64,000 nt of DNA from Mactra quadrangularis (GCA_025267735.1 CM046298.1:29519866-29583865); one strand, 5' to 3'. Numbered from the stretch's first letter, positions 14,981 to 27,435 are shown. The notes: generated from the sequence alone by a model not told the origin. Numbers and translations: made by a program.

Positions 14981-17870
14981 TGTCTCCGAGCCAGAAACCG
15001 GAACTAGGTCACCATTGTTTACCTATTTTTTTGCTACGTGCATGTACATATAGTACATATAGAGAGTCTACGGAGCGGAGACAAGGGCACGTAACTCGCC
15101 CCAAAACCGGTCCTAGCCGGGTCGGTTCGACACCCAGGTCGCCGGGTCGGCGTTCTGGGTTGGGTCCGAGCCAGAAACCGGAACTAGGTCACCATTGTTT
15201 ACCTATTTTTTTGCTACGTTCATGTACATATAGTACATATAGAGAGTCTACGGAGCGGAGACAAGGGCACGTAACTCGCCCAAAACCGGTCCTACCCGGG
15301 TCGGTTCGACACCCAGGTCGCCGGGTCGGCGTTCTGGGTTGGGTCCGAGCCAGAAACCGGAACTAGGTCACCATTGTTTACCTATTTTTTTGCTACGTGC
15401 ATGTACATATAGTACATATAGAGAGTCTACGGAGCGGAGACAAGGGCACGTAACTCGCCCCAAAACCGGTCCTACCCGGGTCGGTTCGACACCCAGGTCG
15501 CCGGGTCGGCGTTCTGGGTTGGGTCCGAGCCAGAAACCGGAACTAGGTCACCATTGTTTACCTATTTTTTTGCTACGTGCATGTACATATAGTACATATA
15601 GAGAGTCTACGGAGCGGAGACAAGGGCACGTAACTCGCCCCAAAACCGGTCCTAGCCGGGTCGGTTCGACACCCAGGTCGCCGAGTCGGCGTTCTGGGTT
15701 GGGTCCGAGCCAGAAACCGGAACTAGGTCACCATTGTTTACCTATTTTTTTGCTACGTTCATGTACATATAGTACATATAGAGAGTCTACGGAGCGGAGA
15801 CAAGGGCACGTAACTCGCCCCAAAACCGGTCCTAGCCGGGTCGGTTCGACACCCAGGTCGCCGGGTCGGCGTTCTGGGTTGGGTCCGAGCCAGAAACCGG
15901 AACTAGGTCACCATTGTTTACCTATTTTTTTGCTACGTGCATGTACATATAGTACATATAGAGAGTCTACGGAGCGGAGACAAGGGCACGTAACTCGCCC
16001 CAAAACCGGTCCTAGCCGGGTCGGTTCGACACCCAGGTCGCCGGGTCGGCGTTCTGGGTTGGGTCCGAGCCAGAAACCGGAACTAGGTCATCATTGTTTA
16101 CCTTTTTTTTTGCTACGTGCATGTACATATAGTACATATAGAGAGTCTACGGAGCGGAGACAAGGGCACGTAACTCGCCCCAAAACCGGTTCTAGCCGGG
16201 TCGGTTCGACACCCAGGTCGCCGGGTCGGCGTTCTGGGTTGGGTCCGAGCCAGAAACCGGAACTAGGTCATCATTGTTTACCTTTTTTTTTGCTACGTGC
16301 ATGTACATATAGTACATATAGAGAGTCTACGGAGCGGAGACAAGGGCACGTAACTCGCCCCAAAACCGGTCCTAGCCGGGTCGGTTCGACACCCAGGTCG
16401 CCGGGTCGGCGTTCTGGGTTGTCTCCGAGCCAGAAACCGGAACTAGGTCACCATTGTTTACCTATTTTTTTGCTACGTGCATGTACATATAGTACATATA
16501 GAGAGTCTACGGAGCGGAGACAAGGGCACGTAACTCGCCCCAAAACCGGTCCTAGCCGGGTCGGTTCGACACCCAGGTCGCCGGGTCGGCGTTCTGGGTT
16601 GGGTCCGAGCCAGAAACCGGAACTAGGTCACAATTGTTTACCTATTTTTTTGCTACGTTCATGTACATATAGTACATATAGAGAGTCTACGGAGCGGAGA
16701 CAAGGGCACGTAACTCGCCCCAAAACCGGTCCTAGCCGGGTCGGTTCGACACCCAGGTCTCCGGGTCGGCGTTCTGGGTTGGGTCCGAGCCAGAAACCGG
16801 AACTAGGTCACCATTGTTTACCTATTTTTTTGCTACGTTCATGTACATATAGTACATATAGAGAGTCTACGGAGCGGAGACAAGGGCACGTAACTCGCCC
16901 CAAAACTGGTCCTACCCGGGTCGGTTCGACACCCAGGTCGCCGGGTCGGCGTTCTGGGTTGGGTCCGAGCCAGAAACCGGAACTAGGTCACCATTGTTTA
17001 CCTATTTTTTTGCTACGTGCATGTACATATAGTACATATAGAGAGTCTACGGAGCGGAGACAAGGGCACGTAACTCGCCCCAAAACCGGTCCTAGCCGGG
17101 TCGGTTCGACACCCAGGTCGCCGGGTCGGCGTTCTGGGTTGGGTCCGAGCCAGAAACCGGAACTAGGTCACCATTGTTTACCTATTTTTTTGCTACGTGC
17201 ATGTACATATAGTACATATAGAGAGTCTACGGAGCGGAGACAAGGGCACGTAACTCGCCCCAAAACCGGTCCTAGCCGAGTCGGTTCGACACCCAGGTCG
17301 CCGGGTCGGCGTTCTGGGTTGGGTCCGAGCCAGAAACCGGAACTAGGTCATCATTGTTTACCTATTTTTTTGCTACGTGCATGTACATATAGTACATATA
17401 GAGAATCTACGGAGCGGAGACAAGGGCACGTAACTCGCCCCAAAACCGGTCCTAGCCGGGTCGGTTCGACACCCAGGTCGCCGGGTCGGCGTTCTGGGTT
17501 GGGTCCGAGCCAGAAACCGGAACTAGGTCACCATTGTTTACCTATTTTTTTGCTACGTGCATGTACATATAGTACATATAGAGAGTCTACGGAGCGGAGA
17601 CAAGGGCACGTAACTCGCCCCAAAACCGGTCCTAGCCGGGTCGGTTCGACACCCAGGTCGCCGGGTCGGCGTTCTGGGTTGGGTCCGAGCCAGAAACCGG
17701 AACTAGGTCACCATTGTTTACCTATTTTTTTGCTACGTGCATGTACATATAGTACATATAGAGAGTCTACGGAGCGGACACAATGGCACGTAACTCGCCC
17801 CAAAACCGGTCCTAGCCGGGTCGGTTCGACACCCAGGTCGCCGGGTCGACGTTCTGGGTTGTCTCCGAGC
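14981..17870. repeat. Higher-order repeat of 8 monomers (1440 bp)
   Basis: A diagnostic variant, TGTCTCCGAG in place of TGGGTCCGAG, occurs at about 14981, 16420 and 17860, that is at 1439- and 1440-bp spacing. Other rare variants follow the same step: GCTACGTTCATG at about 15217 and 16657, and CCTACCCGGG at about 15472 and 16912. This indicates local amplification of an 8-monomer unit rather than of single monomers. Confidence 0.75.
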
Positions 17871-20480
17871 CAGAAACCGGAACTAGGTCACCATTGTTTA
17901 CCTATTTTTTTGCTACGTGCATGTACATATAGTACATATAGAGAGTCTACGGAGCGGAGACAAGGGCACGTAACTCGCCCCAAAACCGGTCCTAGCCGGG
18001 TCGGTTCGACACCCAGGTCGCCGGGTCGGCGTTCTGGGTTGGGTCCGAGCCAGAAACCGGAACTAGGTCACCATTGTTTACCTATTTTTTTGCTACGTGC
18101 ATGTACATATAGTACATATAGAGAGTCTACGGAGCGGAGACAAGGGCACGTAACTCGCCCCAAAACCGGTCCTAGCCGGGTCGGTTCGACACCCAGGTCG
18201 CCGGGTCGGCGTTCTGGGTTGGGTCCGAGCCAGAAACCGGAACTAGGTCACCATTGTTTACCTATTTATTTGCTACGTGCATGTACATATAGTACATATA
18301 GAGAGTCTACGGAGCGGAGACAAGGGCACGTAACTCGCCCCAAAACCGGTCCTAGCCGGGTCGGTTCGACACCCAGGTCGCCGGGTCGGCGTTCTGGGTT
18401 GGGTCCGAGCCAGAAACCGGAACTAGGTCACCATTGATTACCTATTTTTTTGCTACGTGCATGTACATATAGTACATATAGAGAGTCTACGGAGCGGAGA
18501 CAAGGGCACGTAACTCGCCCCAAAACCGGTCCTAGCCGGGTCGGTTCGACACCCAGGTCGCCGGGTCGGCGTTCTGGGTTGGGTCCGAGCCAGAAACCGG
18601 AACTAGGTCACCATTGTTTACCTATTTTTTTGCTACGTGCATGTACATATAGTACATATAGAGAGTCTACGGAGCGGAGACAAGGGCACGTAACTCGCCC
18701 CAAAACCGGTCCTAGCCGGGTCGGTTCGACACCCAGGTCGCCGGGTCGGCGTTCTGGGTTGGGTCCGAGCCAGAAACCGGAACTAGGCCACCATTGTTTA
18801 CCTATTTTTTTGCTACCTGCATGTACATATAGTACATATAGAGAGTCTACGGAGCGGAGACAAGGGCACGTAACTCGCCCCAAAACCGGTCCTAGCCGGG
18901 TCGGTTCGACACCCAGGTCGCCGGGTCGGCGTTCTTGGTTGGGTCCGAGCCAGAAACCGGAACTAGGTCTCCATTGTTTACCTATTTTTTTGCTACGTGC
19001 ATGTACATATAGTACATATAGAGAGTCTACGGAGCGGAGACAAGGGCACGTAACTCGCCCCAAAACCGGTCCTAGCCGGGTCGGTTTGACACCCAGGTCG
19101 CCGGGTCGGCGTTCTGGGTTGGGTCCGAGCCAGAAACCGGAACTAGGTCACCATTGTTTACCTATTTTTTTGCTACGTGCATGTACATATAGTACATATA
19201 GAGAGTCTACGGAGCGGAGACAAGGGCACGTAACTCGCCCCAAAACCGGTCCTAGCCGGGTCGGTTCGACACCCAGGTCGCCGGGTCGGCGTTCTGGGTT
19301 GGGTCCGAGCCAGAAACCGGAACTAGGTCACCATTGTTTACCTATTTTTTTGCTACGTGCATGTACATATAGTACATATAGAGAGTCTACGGAGCGGAGA
19401 CAAGGGCACGTAACTCGCCCCAAAACCGGTCCTAGCCGGGTCGTTTCGACACCCAGGTCGCCGGGTCGGCGTTCTGGGTTGGGTCCGAGCCAGAAACCGG
19501 AACTAGGTCACCATTGTTTACCTATTTTTTTGCTACGTGCATGTACATATAGTACATATAGAGAGTCTACGGAGCGGAGACAAGGGCACGTAACTCGCCC
19601 CAAAACCGGTCCTAGTCGGGTCGGTTCGACACCCAGGTCGCCGGGTCGGCGTTCTGGGTTGGGTCCGAGCCAGAAACCGGAACTAGGTCACCATTGTTTA
19701 CCTATTTTTTTGCTACGTGCATGTACATATAGTACATATAGAGAGTCTACGGAGCGGAGACAAGGGCACGTAACTCGCCCCAAAACCGGTCCTAGCCGGG
19801 TCGGTTCGACACCCAGGTCGCCGGGTCGGCGTTCTGGGTTGGGTCCGAGCCAGAAACAGGAACTAGGTCACCATTGTTTACCTATTTTTTGGCTACGTGC
19901 ATTTACATATAGTACATATAGAGAGTCTACGGAGCGGAGACAAGGGCACGTAACTCGCCCCAAAACCGGTCCTAGCCGGGTCGGTTTGACACCCAGGTCG
20001 CCTGGTCGGCGTTCTGGGTTGGGTCCGAGCCAGAAACCGGAACTAGGTCACCATTGTTTACCTATTTTTATGCTACGTGCATGTACATATAGAGAGTCTA
20101 CGGAGCGGAGACAAGGGCACGTAACTCGCCCCAAAACCGGTCCTAGCCGGGTCGGTCCGACACCCAGGTCGCCGGGTCGGCGTTCTGGGTTGGGTCCGAG
20201 CCAGAAACCCGGAACTAGGTCACCATTGTTTACCTATTTTTTTGCTACGTGCATGTACATATAGTACATATAGAGAGTCTACGGAGCGGAGACAAGGGCA
20301 CGTAACTCGCCCCAAAACCGGTCCTAGCCGGGTCGGTTCGACACCCAGGTCGCCAGGTCGGCGTTCTGGGTTGGGTCCGAGCCAGAAACCGGAACTAGGT
20401 CACCATTGTTTACCTATTTTTTTGCTACGTGCATGTACATATAGTACATATAGAGAGTCTACGGAGCGGAGACAAGGGCA
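17271..20480. repeat. Higher-order duplication, copy A (3.2 kb within the satellite)
   Basis: A run of rare variants appears here in the same order as at 23374-26585, about 6.1 kb downstream. They are CCTAGCCGAG (17271), GAGAATCTAC (17401), GGACACAATGG (about 17777), CCTATTTATTTGC (about 18261), CCATTGATTACC (about 18431), AACTAGGCCA (18781), GTTCTTGGTT (18931), TTTTTTGGCTACG (about 19886), and a monomer lacking 9 bp of the GTACATATAG repeat (about 20085). Such a string of shared private variants means block duplication of about 18 monomers. Confidence 0.92.
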
Positions 20481-22190
20481 CGTAACTCGCCCCAAAACCG
20501 GTCCTAAGCGGGTCGGTTGGACACCCAGGTCGCAGGGTCGGCGTTCTGGGTTGGGTCCGAGCCAGAAACCGGAACTAGGTCACCATTGTTTACCTATTTT
20601 TTTGCTACGTGCATGTACATATAGTACATATAGAGAGTCTACGGAGCGGAGACAAGGGCACGTAACTCGCCCCAAAACCGGTCCTAGCCGGGTCGGTTCG
20701 ACACCCAGGTCGCCGGGTCGGCGTTCTGGGTTGGGTCCGAGCCAGAAACCGGAACTAGGTCACCATTGTTTACCTATTTTTTGCTACGTGCATGTACATA
20801 TAGTACATATAGAGAGTCTACGGAGCGGAGACAAGGGCACGTAACTCGCCCCAAAACCGGTCCTAGCCGGGTCGGTTCGACACCCAGGTCGCCGGGTCGG
20901 CGTTCTGGGTTGGGTCCGAGCCAGAAACCGGAACTAGGTCACCATTGTTTACCTATTTTTTTGCTACGTGCATGTACATATAGTACATATAGAGAGTCTA
21001 CGGAGCGGAGACAAGGGCACGTAACTCGCCCCAAAACCGGTCCTAGCCGGGTCGGTTGGACACCCAGGTCGCCGGGTCGGCGTTCTGGGTTGGGTCCGAG
21101 CCAGAAACCGGAACTAGGTCACCATTGTTTACCTATTTTTTTGCTACGTGCATGTACATATAGTACATATAGAGAGTCTACGGAGCGGAGACAAGGGCAC
21201 GTAACTCGCCCCAAAACCGGTCCTAGCCGGGTCGGTTCGACACCCAGGTCGCCGGGTCGGCGTTCTGGGTTGGGTCCGAGCCAGAAACCGGAACTAGGTC
21301 ACCATTGTTTACCTATTTTTTTGCTACGTGCATGTACATATAGTACATATAGAGAGTCTACGGAGCGGAGACAAGGGCACGTAACTCGCCCCAAAACCGG
21401 TCCTAGCCGGGTCGGTTCGACACCCAGGTCGCCGGGTCGGCGTTCTGAGTTGGGTCCGAGCAAGAAACCGGAACTAGGTCACCATTGTATACCTATTTTT
21501 TTGCTACGTGCATGTACATATAGTACATATAGAGAGTCTACGGAGCGGAGACAAGGGCACGTAACTCGCCCCAAAACCGGTCCTAGCCGGGTCGGTTGGA
21601 CACCCAGGTCGCCGGGTCGGCGTACTGGGTTGGGTCCGAGCCAGAAACCGGAACTAGGTCACCATTGTTTACCTATTTTTTTGCTACGTGCATGTACATA
21701 CAGTACATATAGAGAGTCTACGGAGCGGAGACAAGGGCACGTAACTCGCCCCAAAATCGGTCCTAGCCGGGTCGGTTCGACACCCAGGTCGCCGGGTCGG
21801 CGTTCTGGGTTGGGTCCGAGGCAGAAACCGGAACTAGGTCACCATTGTTTACCTATTTTTTTGCTACGTGCATGTACATATAGTACATATAGAGAGTCTA
21901 CGGAGCGGAGACAAGGGCACGTAACTCGCCCCAAAACCGGTCCTAGCCGGGTCGGTTCGACACCCAGGTCGCCGGGTCGGCGTTTTGGGTTGGGTCTGAG
22001 CCAGAAACCGGAACTAGGTCACCATTGTTTACCTATTTTTTTGCTACGTGCATGTACATATAGTACATATAGAGAGTCTACGGAGTGGAGACAAGGGCAC
22101 GTAACTCGCCCCAAAACCGGTCCTCGCCGGGTCGGTTCGACACCCAGGTCGCCGGGTCGGCGTTCTGGGTTGGGTCCGAGCCAGAAACCG

Positions 22191-22700
22191 GAACTAGGTC
22201 ACCATTGTTTACCTATTTTTTGGCTACGTGCATGTACATATAGTACATATAGAGAGTCTACGGAGCGGAGACAAGGGCACGTAACTCGCCCCAAAACCGG
22301 TCCTAGCCGGGTCGGTTTGACACCCAGGTCGCCTGGTCGGCGTTCTGGGTTGGGTCCGAGCCAGAAACCGGAACTAGGTCACCATTGTTTACCTATTTTT
22401 ATGCTACGTGCATGTACATATAGAGAGTCTACGGAGCGGAGACAAGGGCACGTAACTCGCCCCAAAACCGGTCCTAGCCGGGTCGGTCCGAAACCCAGGT
22501 CGCCGGGTCGGCGTTCTGGGTTGGGTCCGAGCCAGAAACCGGAACTAGGTCACCATTGTTTACCTATTTTTTTGCTACGTGCATGTACATATAGTACATA
22601 TAGAGAGTCTACGGAGCGGAGACAAGGGCACGTAACTCGCCCCAAAACCGGTCCTAGCCGGGTCGGTTCGACACCCAGGTCGCCAGGTCGGCGTTCTGGG
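22191..22700. repeat. Partial third copy of the higher-order block
   Basis: The variants TTTTTTGGCTACG (about 22216), CGCCTGGTCGG, TTTTTATGCTACG, the 9-bp-short monomer (about 22411), GGTCGGTCCGA and CGCCAGGTCGG follow in the same order as at 19886-20360 and 25990-26465. It lacks a few private variants of the other two copies (for example CATTTACATA), so it seems to have diverged earlier. Confidence 0.8.
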
Positions 22701-23373
22701 TTGGGTCCGAGCCAGAAACCGGAACTAGGTCACCCATTGTTTACCTATTTTTTTGCTACGTGCATGTACATATAGTACATATAGAGAGTCTACGGAGCGG
22801 AGACAAGGGCACGTAACTCGCCCCAAAACCGGTCCTAGCCGGGTCGGTTGGACACCCAGGTCGCCGGGTCGGCGTTCTGGGTTGGGTCCGAGCCAGAAAC
22901 CGGAACTAGGTCACCATTGTTTACCTATTTTTTTGCTACGTGCATGTACATATAGTACATATAGAGAGTCTACGGAGCGGAGACAAGGGCACGTAACTCG
23001 CCCCAAAACCGGTCCTAGCCGGGTCGGTTCGACACCCAGGTCGCCGGGTCGGCGTTCTGGGTTGGGTCCGAGCCAGAAACCGGAACTAGGTCACCATTGT
23101 TTACCTATTTTTTTGCTACGTGCATGTACATATAGTACATATAGAGAGTCTACGGAGCGGAGACAAGGGCACGTAACTCGCCCCAAAACCGGTCCTAGCC
23201 GGGTCGGTTCGACACCCAGGTCGCCGGGTCGGCGTTCTGGGTTAGGTCCGAGCCAGAAACCGGAACTAGGTCACCATTGTTTACCTATTTTTTTGCCACG
23301 TGCATGTACATATAGTACATATAGAGAGTCTACGGAGCGGAGACAAGGGCACGTAACTCGCCCAAAAACCGGT

Positions 23374-26300
23374 CCTAGCCGAGTCGGTTCGACACCCAGG
23401 TCGCCGGGTCGGCGTTCTGGGTTGGGTCCGAGCCAGAAACCGGAACTAGGTCATCATTGTTTACCTATTTTTTTTGCTACGTGCATGTACATATAGTACA
23501 TATAGAGAATCTACGGAGCGGAGACAAGGGCACGTAACTCGCCCCAAAACCGGTCCTAGCCGGGTCGGTTCGACACCCAGGTCGCCGGGTCGGCGTTCTG
23601 GGTTGGGTCCGAGCCAGAAACCGGAACTAGGTCACCATTGTTTACCTATTTTTTTGCTACGTGCATGTACATATAGTACATATAGAGAGTCTACGGAGCG
23701 GAGACAAGGGCACGTAACTCGCCCCAAAACCGGTCCTAGCCGGGTCGGTTCGACACCCAGGGTCGCCGGGTCGGCGTTCTGGGTTGGGTCCGAGCCAGAA
23801 ACCGGAACTAGGTCACCATTGTTTACCTATTTTTTTGCTACGTGCATGTACATATAGTACATATAGAGAGTCTATGGAGCGGACACAATGGCACGTAACT
23901 CGCCCCAAAACCGGTCCTAGCCGGGTCGGTTCGACACCCAGGTCGCCGGGTCGACGTTCTGGGTTGTCTCCGAGCCAGAAACCGGAACTAGGTCACCATT
24001 GTTTACCTATTTTTTTGCTACGTGCATGTACATATAGTACATATAGAGAGTCTACGGAGCGGAGACAAGGGCACGTAACTCGCCCCAAAACCGGTCCTAG
24101 CCGGGTCGGTTCGACACCCAGGTCGCCGGGTCGGCGTTCTGGGTTGGGTCCGAGCCAGAAACCGGAACTAGGTCACCATTGTTTACCTATTTTTTTGCTA
24201 CGTGCATGTACATATAGTACATATAGAGAGTCTACGGAGCGGAGACAAGGGCACGTAACTCGCCCCAAAACCGGTCCTAGCCGGGTCGGTTCGACACCCA
24301 GGTCGCCGGGTCGGCGTTCTGGGTTGGGTCCGAGCCAGAAACCGGAACTAGGTCACCATTGTTTACCTATTTATTTGCTACGTGCATGTACATATAGTAC
24401 ATATAGAGAGTCTACGGAGCGGAGACAAGGGCACGTAACTCGCCCCAAAACCGGTCCTAGCCGGGTCGGTTCGACACCCAGGTCGCCGGGTCGGCGTTCT
24501 GGGTTGGGTCCGAGCCAGAAACCGGAACTAGGTCACCATTGATTACCTATTTTTTTGCTACGTGCATGTACATATAGTACATATAGAGAGTCTACGGAGC
24601 GGAGACAAGGGCACGTAACTCGCCCCAAAACCGGTCCTAGCCGGGTCGGTTCGACACCCAGGTCGCCGGGTCGGCGTTCTGGGTTGGGTCCGAGCCAGAA
24701 ACCGGAACTAGGTCACCATTGTTTACCTATTTTTTTGCTACGTGCATGTACATATAGTACATATAGAGAGTCTACGGAGCGGAGACAAGGGCACGTAACT
24801 CGCCCCAAAACCGGTCCTAGCCGGGTCGGTTCGACACCCAGGTCGCCGGTCGGCGTTCTGGGTTGGGTCCGAGCCAGAAACCGGAACTAGGCCACCATTG
24901 TTTACCTATTTTTTTGCTACCTGCATGTACATATAGTACATATAGAGAGTCTACGGAGCGGAGACAAGGGCACGTAACTCGCCCCAAAACCGGTCCTAGC
25001 CGGGTCGGTTCGACACCCAGGTCGCCGGGTCGGCGTTCTTGGTTGGGTCCGAGCCAGAAACCGGAACTAGGTCTCCATTGTTTACCTATTTTTTTGCTAC
25101 GTGCATGTACATATAGTACATATAGAGAGTCTACGGAGCGGAGACAAGGGCACGTAACTCGCCCCAAAACCGGTCCTAGCCGGGTCGGTTTGACACCCAG
25201 GTCGCCGGGTCGGCGTTCTGGGTTGGGTCCGAGCCAGAAACCGGAACTAGGTCACCATTGTTTACCTATTTTTTTGCTACGTGCATGTACATATAGTACA
25301 TATAGAGAGTCTACGGAGCGGAGACAAGGGCACGTAACTCGCCCCAAAACCGGTCCTAGCCGGGTCGGTTCGACACCCAGGTCGCCGGGTCGGCGTTCTG
25401 GGTTGGGTCCGAGCCAGAAACCGGAACTAGGTCACCATTGTTTACCTATTTTTTTGCTACGTGCATGTACATATAGTACATATAGAGAGTCTACGGAGCG
25501 GAGACAAGGGCACGTAACTCGCCCCAAAACCGGTCCTAGCCGGGTCGTTTCGACACCCAGGTCGCCGGGTCGGCGTTCTGGGTTGGGTCCGAGCCAGAAA
25601 CCGGAACTAGGTCACCATTGTTTACCTATTTTTTTGCTACGTGCATGTACATATAGTACATATAGAGAGTCTACGGAGCGGAGACAAGGGCACGTAACTC
25701 GCCCCAAAACCGGTCCTAGTCGGGTCGGTTCGACACCCAGGTCGCCGGGTCGGCGTTCTGGGTTGGGTCCGAGCCAGAAACCGGAACTAGGTCACCATTG
25801 TTTACCTATTTTTTTGCTACGTGCATGTACATATAGTACATATAGAGAGTCTACGGAGCGGAGACAAGGGCACGTAACTCGCCCCAAAACCGGTCCTAGC
25901 CGGGTCGGTTCGACACCCAGGTCGCCGGGTCGGCGTTCTGGGTTGGGTCCGAGCCAGAAACAGGAACTAGGTCACCATTGTTTACCTATTTTTTGGCTAC
26001 GTGCATTTACATATAGTACATATAGAGAGTCTACGGAGCGGAGACAAGGGCACGTAACTCGCCCCAAAACCGGTCCTAGCCCGGGTCGGTTTGACACCCA
26101 GGTCGCCTGGTCGGCGTTCTGGGTTGGGTCCGAGCCAGAAACCGGAACTAGGTCACCATTGTTTACCTATTTTTATGCTACGTGCATGTACATATAGAGA
26201 GTCTACGGAGCGGAGACAAGGGCACGTAACTCGCCCCAAAACCGGTCCTAGCCGGGTCGGTCCGACACCCAGGTCGCCGGGTCGGCGTTCTGGGTTGGGT

Positions 26301-26585
26301 CCGAGCCAGAAACCGGAACTAGGTCACCATTGTTTACCTATTTTTTTGCTACGTGCATGTACATATAGTACATATAGAGAGTCTACGGAGCGGAGACAAG
26401 GGCACGTTAACTCGCCCCAAAACCGGTCCTAGCCGGGTCGGTTCGACACCCAGGTCGCCAGGTCGGCGTTCTGGGTTGGGTCCGAGCCAGAAACCGGAAC
26501 TAGGTCACCATTGTTTACCTATTTTTTTGCTACGTGCATGTACATATAGTACATATACATATAGAGAGTCTACGGAGCGGAGACA
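23374..26585. repeat. Higher-order duplication, copy B (3.2 kb)
   Basis: This is the partner of the block at 17271-20480, offset by 6103-6105 bp in the stretches I checked (about 34 monomers). All nine diagnostic variants recur in order. Small later changes mark divergence: an extra C at about 26080, an extra T in GCACGTTAACTCG (about 26406), and a 6-bp gain in the GTACATATA repeat (about 26555). Confidence 0.92.
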
Positions 26586-26739
26586 AGGGCACGTAACTCG
26601 CCCCAAAACCGGTCCTAGCCGGGTCGGTTCGACACCCAGGTCGCCGGGTCGGCGTTCTGGGTTGGGTCCGAGCCAGAAACCGGAACTAGGTCACCATTGT
26701 TTACCTATTTTTTTGCTACGTGCATGTACATATAGTACA

Positions 26740-27435
26740 TTTTGCATCAAGCTACATTCCCATTTTTGTTCACGAATATTTTAATTCAAATTAACGTTTT
26801 GCACTTGCAATTTATTCACAATAAAAATTACTCTAAGAATCGTCTATTTCCTATAAATATTTGAATGTATAAAGTTACGTACACACTTATACATATTCAT
26901 TCCAAATTATAATCAAACTCTATAACTTAAAATCGCTCAAGTGAACTTTAAATGTGACACTTTGAAGACGACAACGTCATATCGCCGTATATTAAACATC
27001 CGGTAAGTGTATTAGACATATCCAAGGTATACAGACGATCCGTCCCCGAGACTATTCGCCCCTTGACGATCCATCCCCGTATGGTACCGTAACTCTAGCC
27101 ACTGCTTAATATAATACGATCATTTAATATAGTTTATTACTATCGAAATAAATATGTTACGCATATAACAGGCATTGTCAAAAACATCGTAGGCTCTTTT
27201 TACTCCAACAAGTATATTGTCACGGGTTGAGTTGTCTACGGGTTGAGTTGTCCCGTCTCCATTGAAAAATTTATATGTCCTGAGAGTAACCTCCCTTTTC
27301 CTGAAGAGTTTCAAGAACGACAACACAAGCCAGCGTTGTATTACATTTAAATGAGATGTTAATAAGTTTCAAGCTTGAACTACGCCTCTTTGTCTATGTT
27401 GAAAATTGTTGAAGCGTAAAAAAGAGTAATCTTAT
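26740..27435. repeat. Dispersed 0.7-kb repeat, copy 1, abutting the satellite
   Basis: This 696-bp block starts TTTTGCATCAAGCTAC and ends GAGTAATCTTAT. It recurs at 62050-62757 in the same orientation with four substitutions and a 12-bp indel. Its left end falls exactly where the satellite stops in mid-monomer. It contains a doubled GACGATCC(G/A)TCCCC motif and a doubled GGGTTGAGTTGTC motif. A minus-strand open frame of 68 codons (27120-27326) matches no family I recognise and is probably chance. I found neither long terminal inverted repeats nor TG...CA ends, so the element class is unknown. It could also be a fragment of a segmental duplication. Confidence 0.9.

Larger units (their letters stand above)
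1..26739. repeat. 180-bp satellite DNA array, about 148 monomers
   Basis: Head-to-tail monomers of 180 bp run without interruption from the first base to 26739, where the last monomer stops part way through. Most monomers differ from the consensus by zero to four substitutions, with rare 1-bp indels (often in the T7 tract), a 9-bp loss and a 25-bp internal duplication. The monomer is about 54% GC by my count with about 15 CpGs, unlike its AT-rich surroundings. Landmarks in order are a T7 tract, two direct copies of GTACATATA, a CpG-rich half and a GGTTCGACACC motif. Since 180 is three times 60, one frame on each strand stays open and gives long repetitive ORFs. I regard these as non-coding: variants change residues freely, indels break the frame often, and no start, splice or UTR context is visible. 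A centromeric, pericentromeric or other heterochromatic role is possible but not shown. Confidence 0.98.

Noticed and set aside
15339..18437. 1032-codon plus-strand ORF, and other long ORFs in 1-26739
   Set aside because: They are the 60-codon periodic reading of the satellite. Starts and ends fall wherever an indel or substitution occurs, variants are mostly residue-changing, and the opposite strand is open too.
1..26739. CRISPR array
   Set aside because: The repeats are contiguous with no unique spacers, and the context is eukaryotic.
1..26739. CENP-B box in the monomer
   Set aside because: TTCGACAC near 156 starts like the motif, but the required A and CGGG positions do not fit.
27120..27326. 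68-codon minus-strand ORF in the 0.7-kb block (72 codons at 62430-62648)
   Set aside because: It is present in both copies and the indel is in frame, but only a few changes exist in total and no homology was recognised, so this is not evidence of coding.
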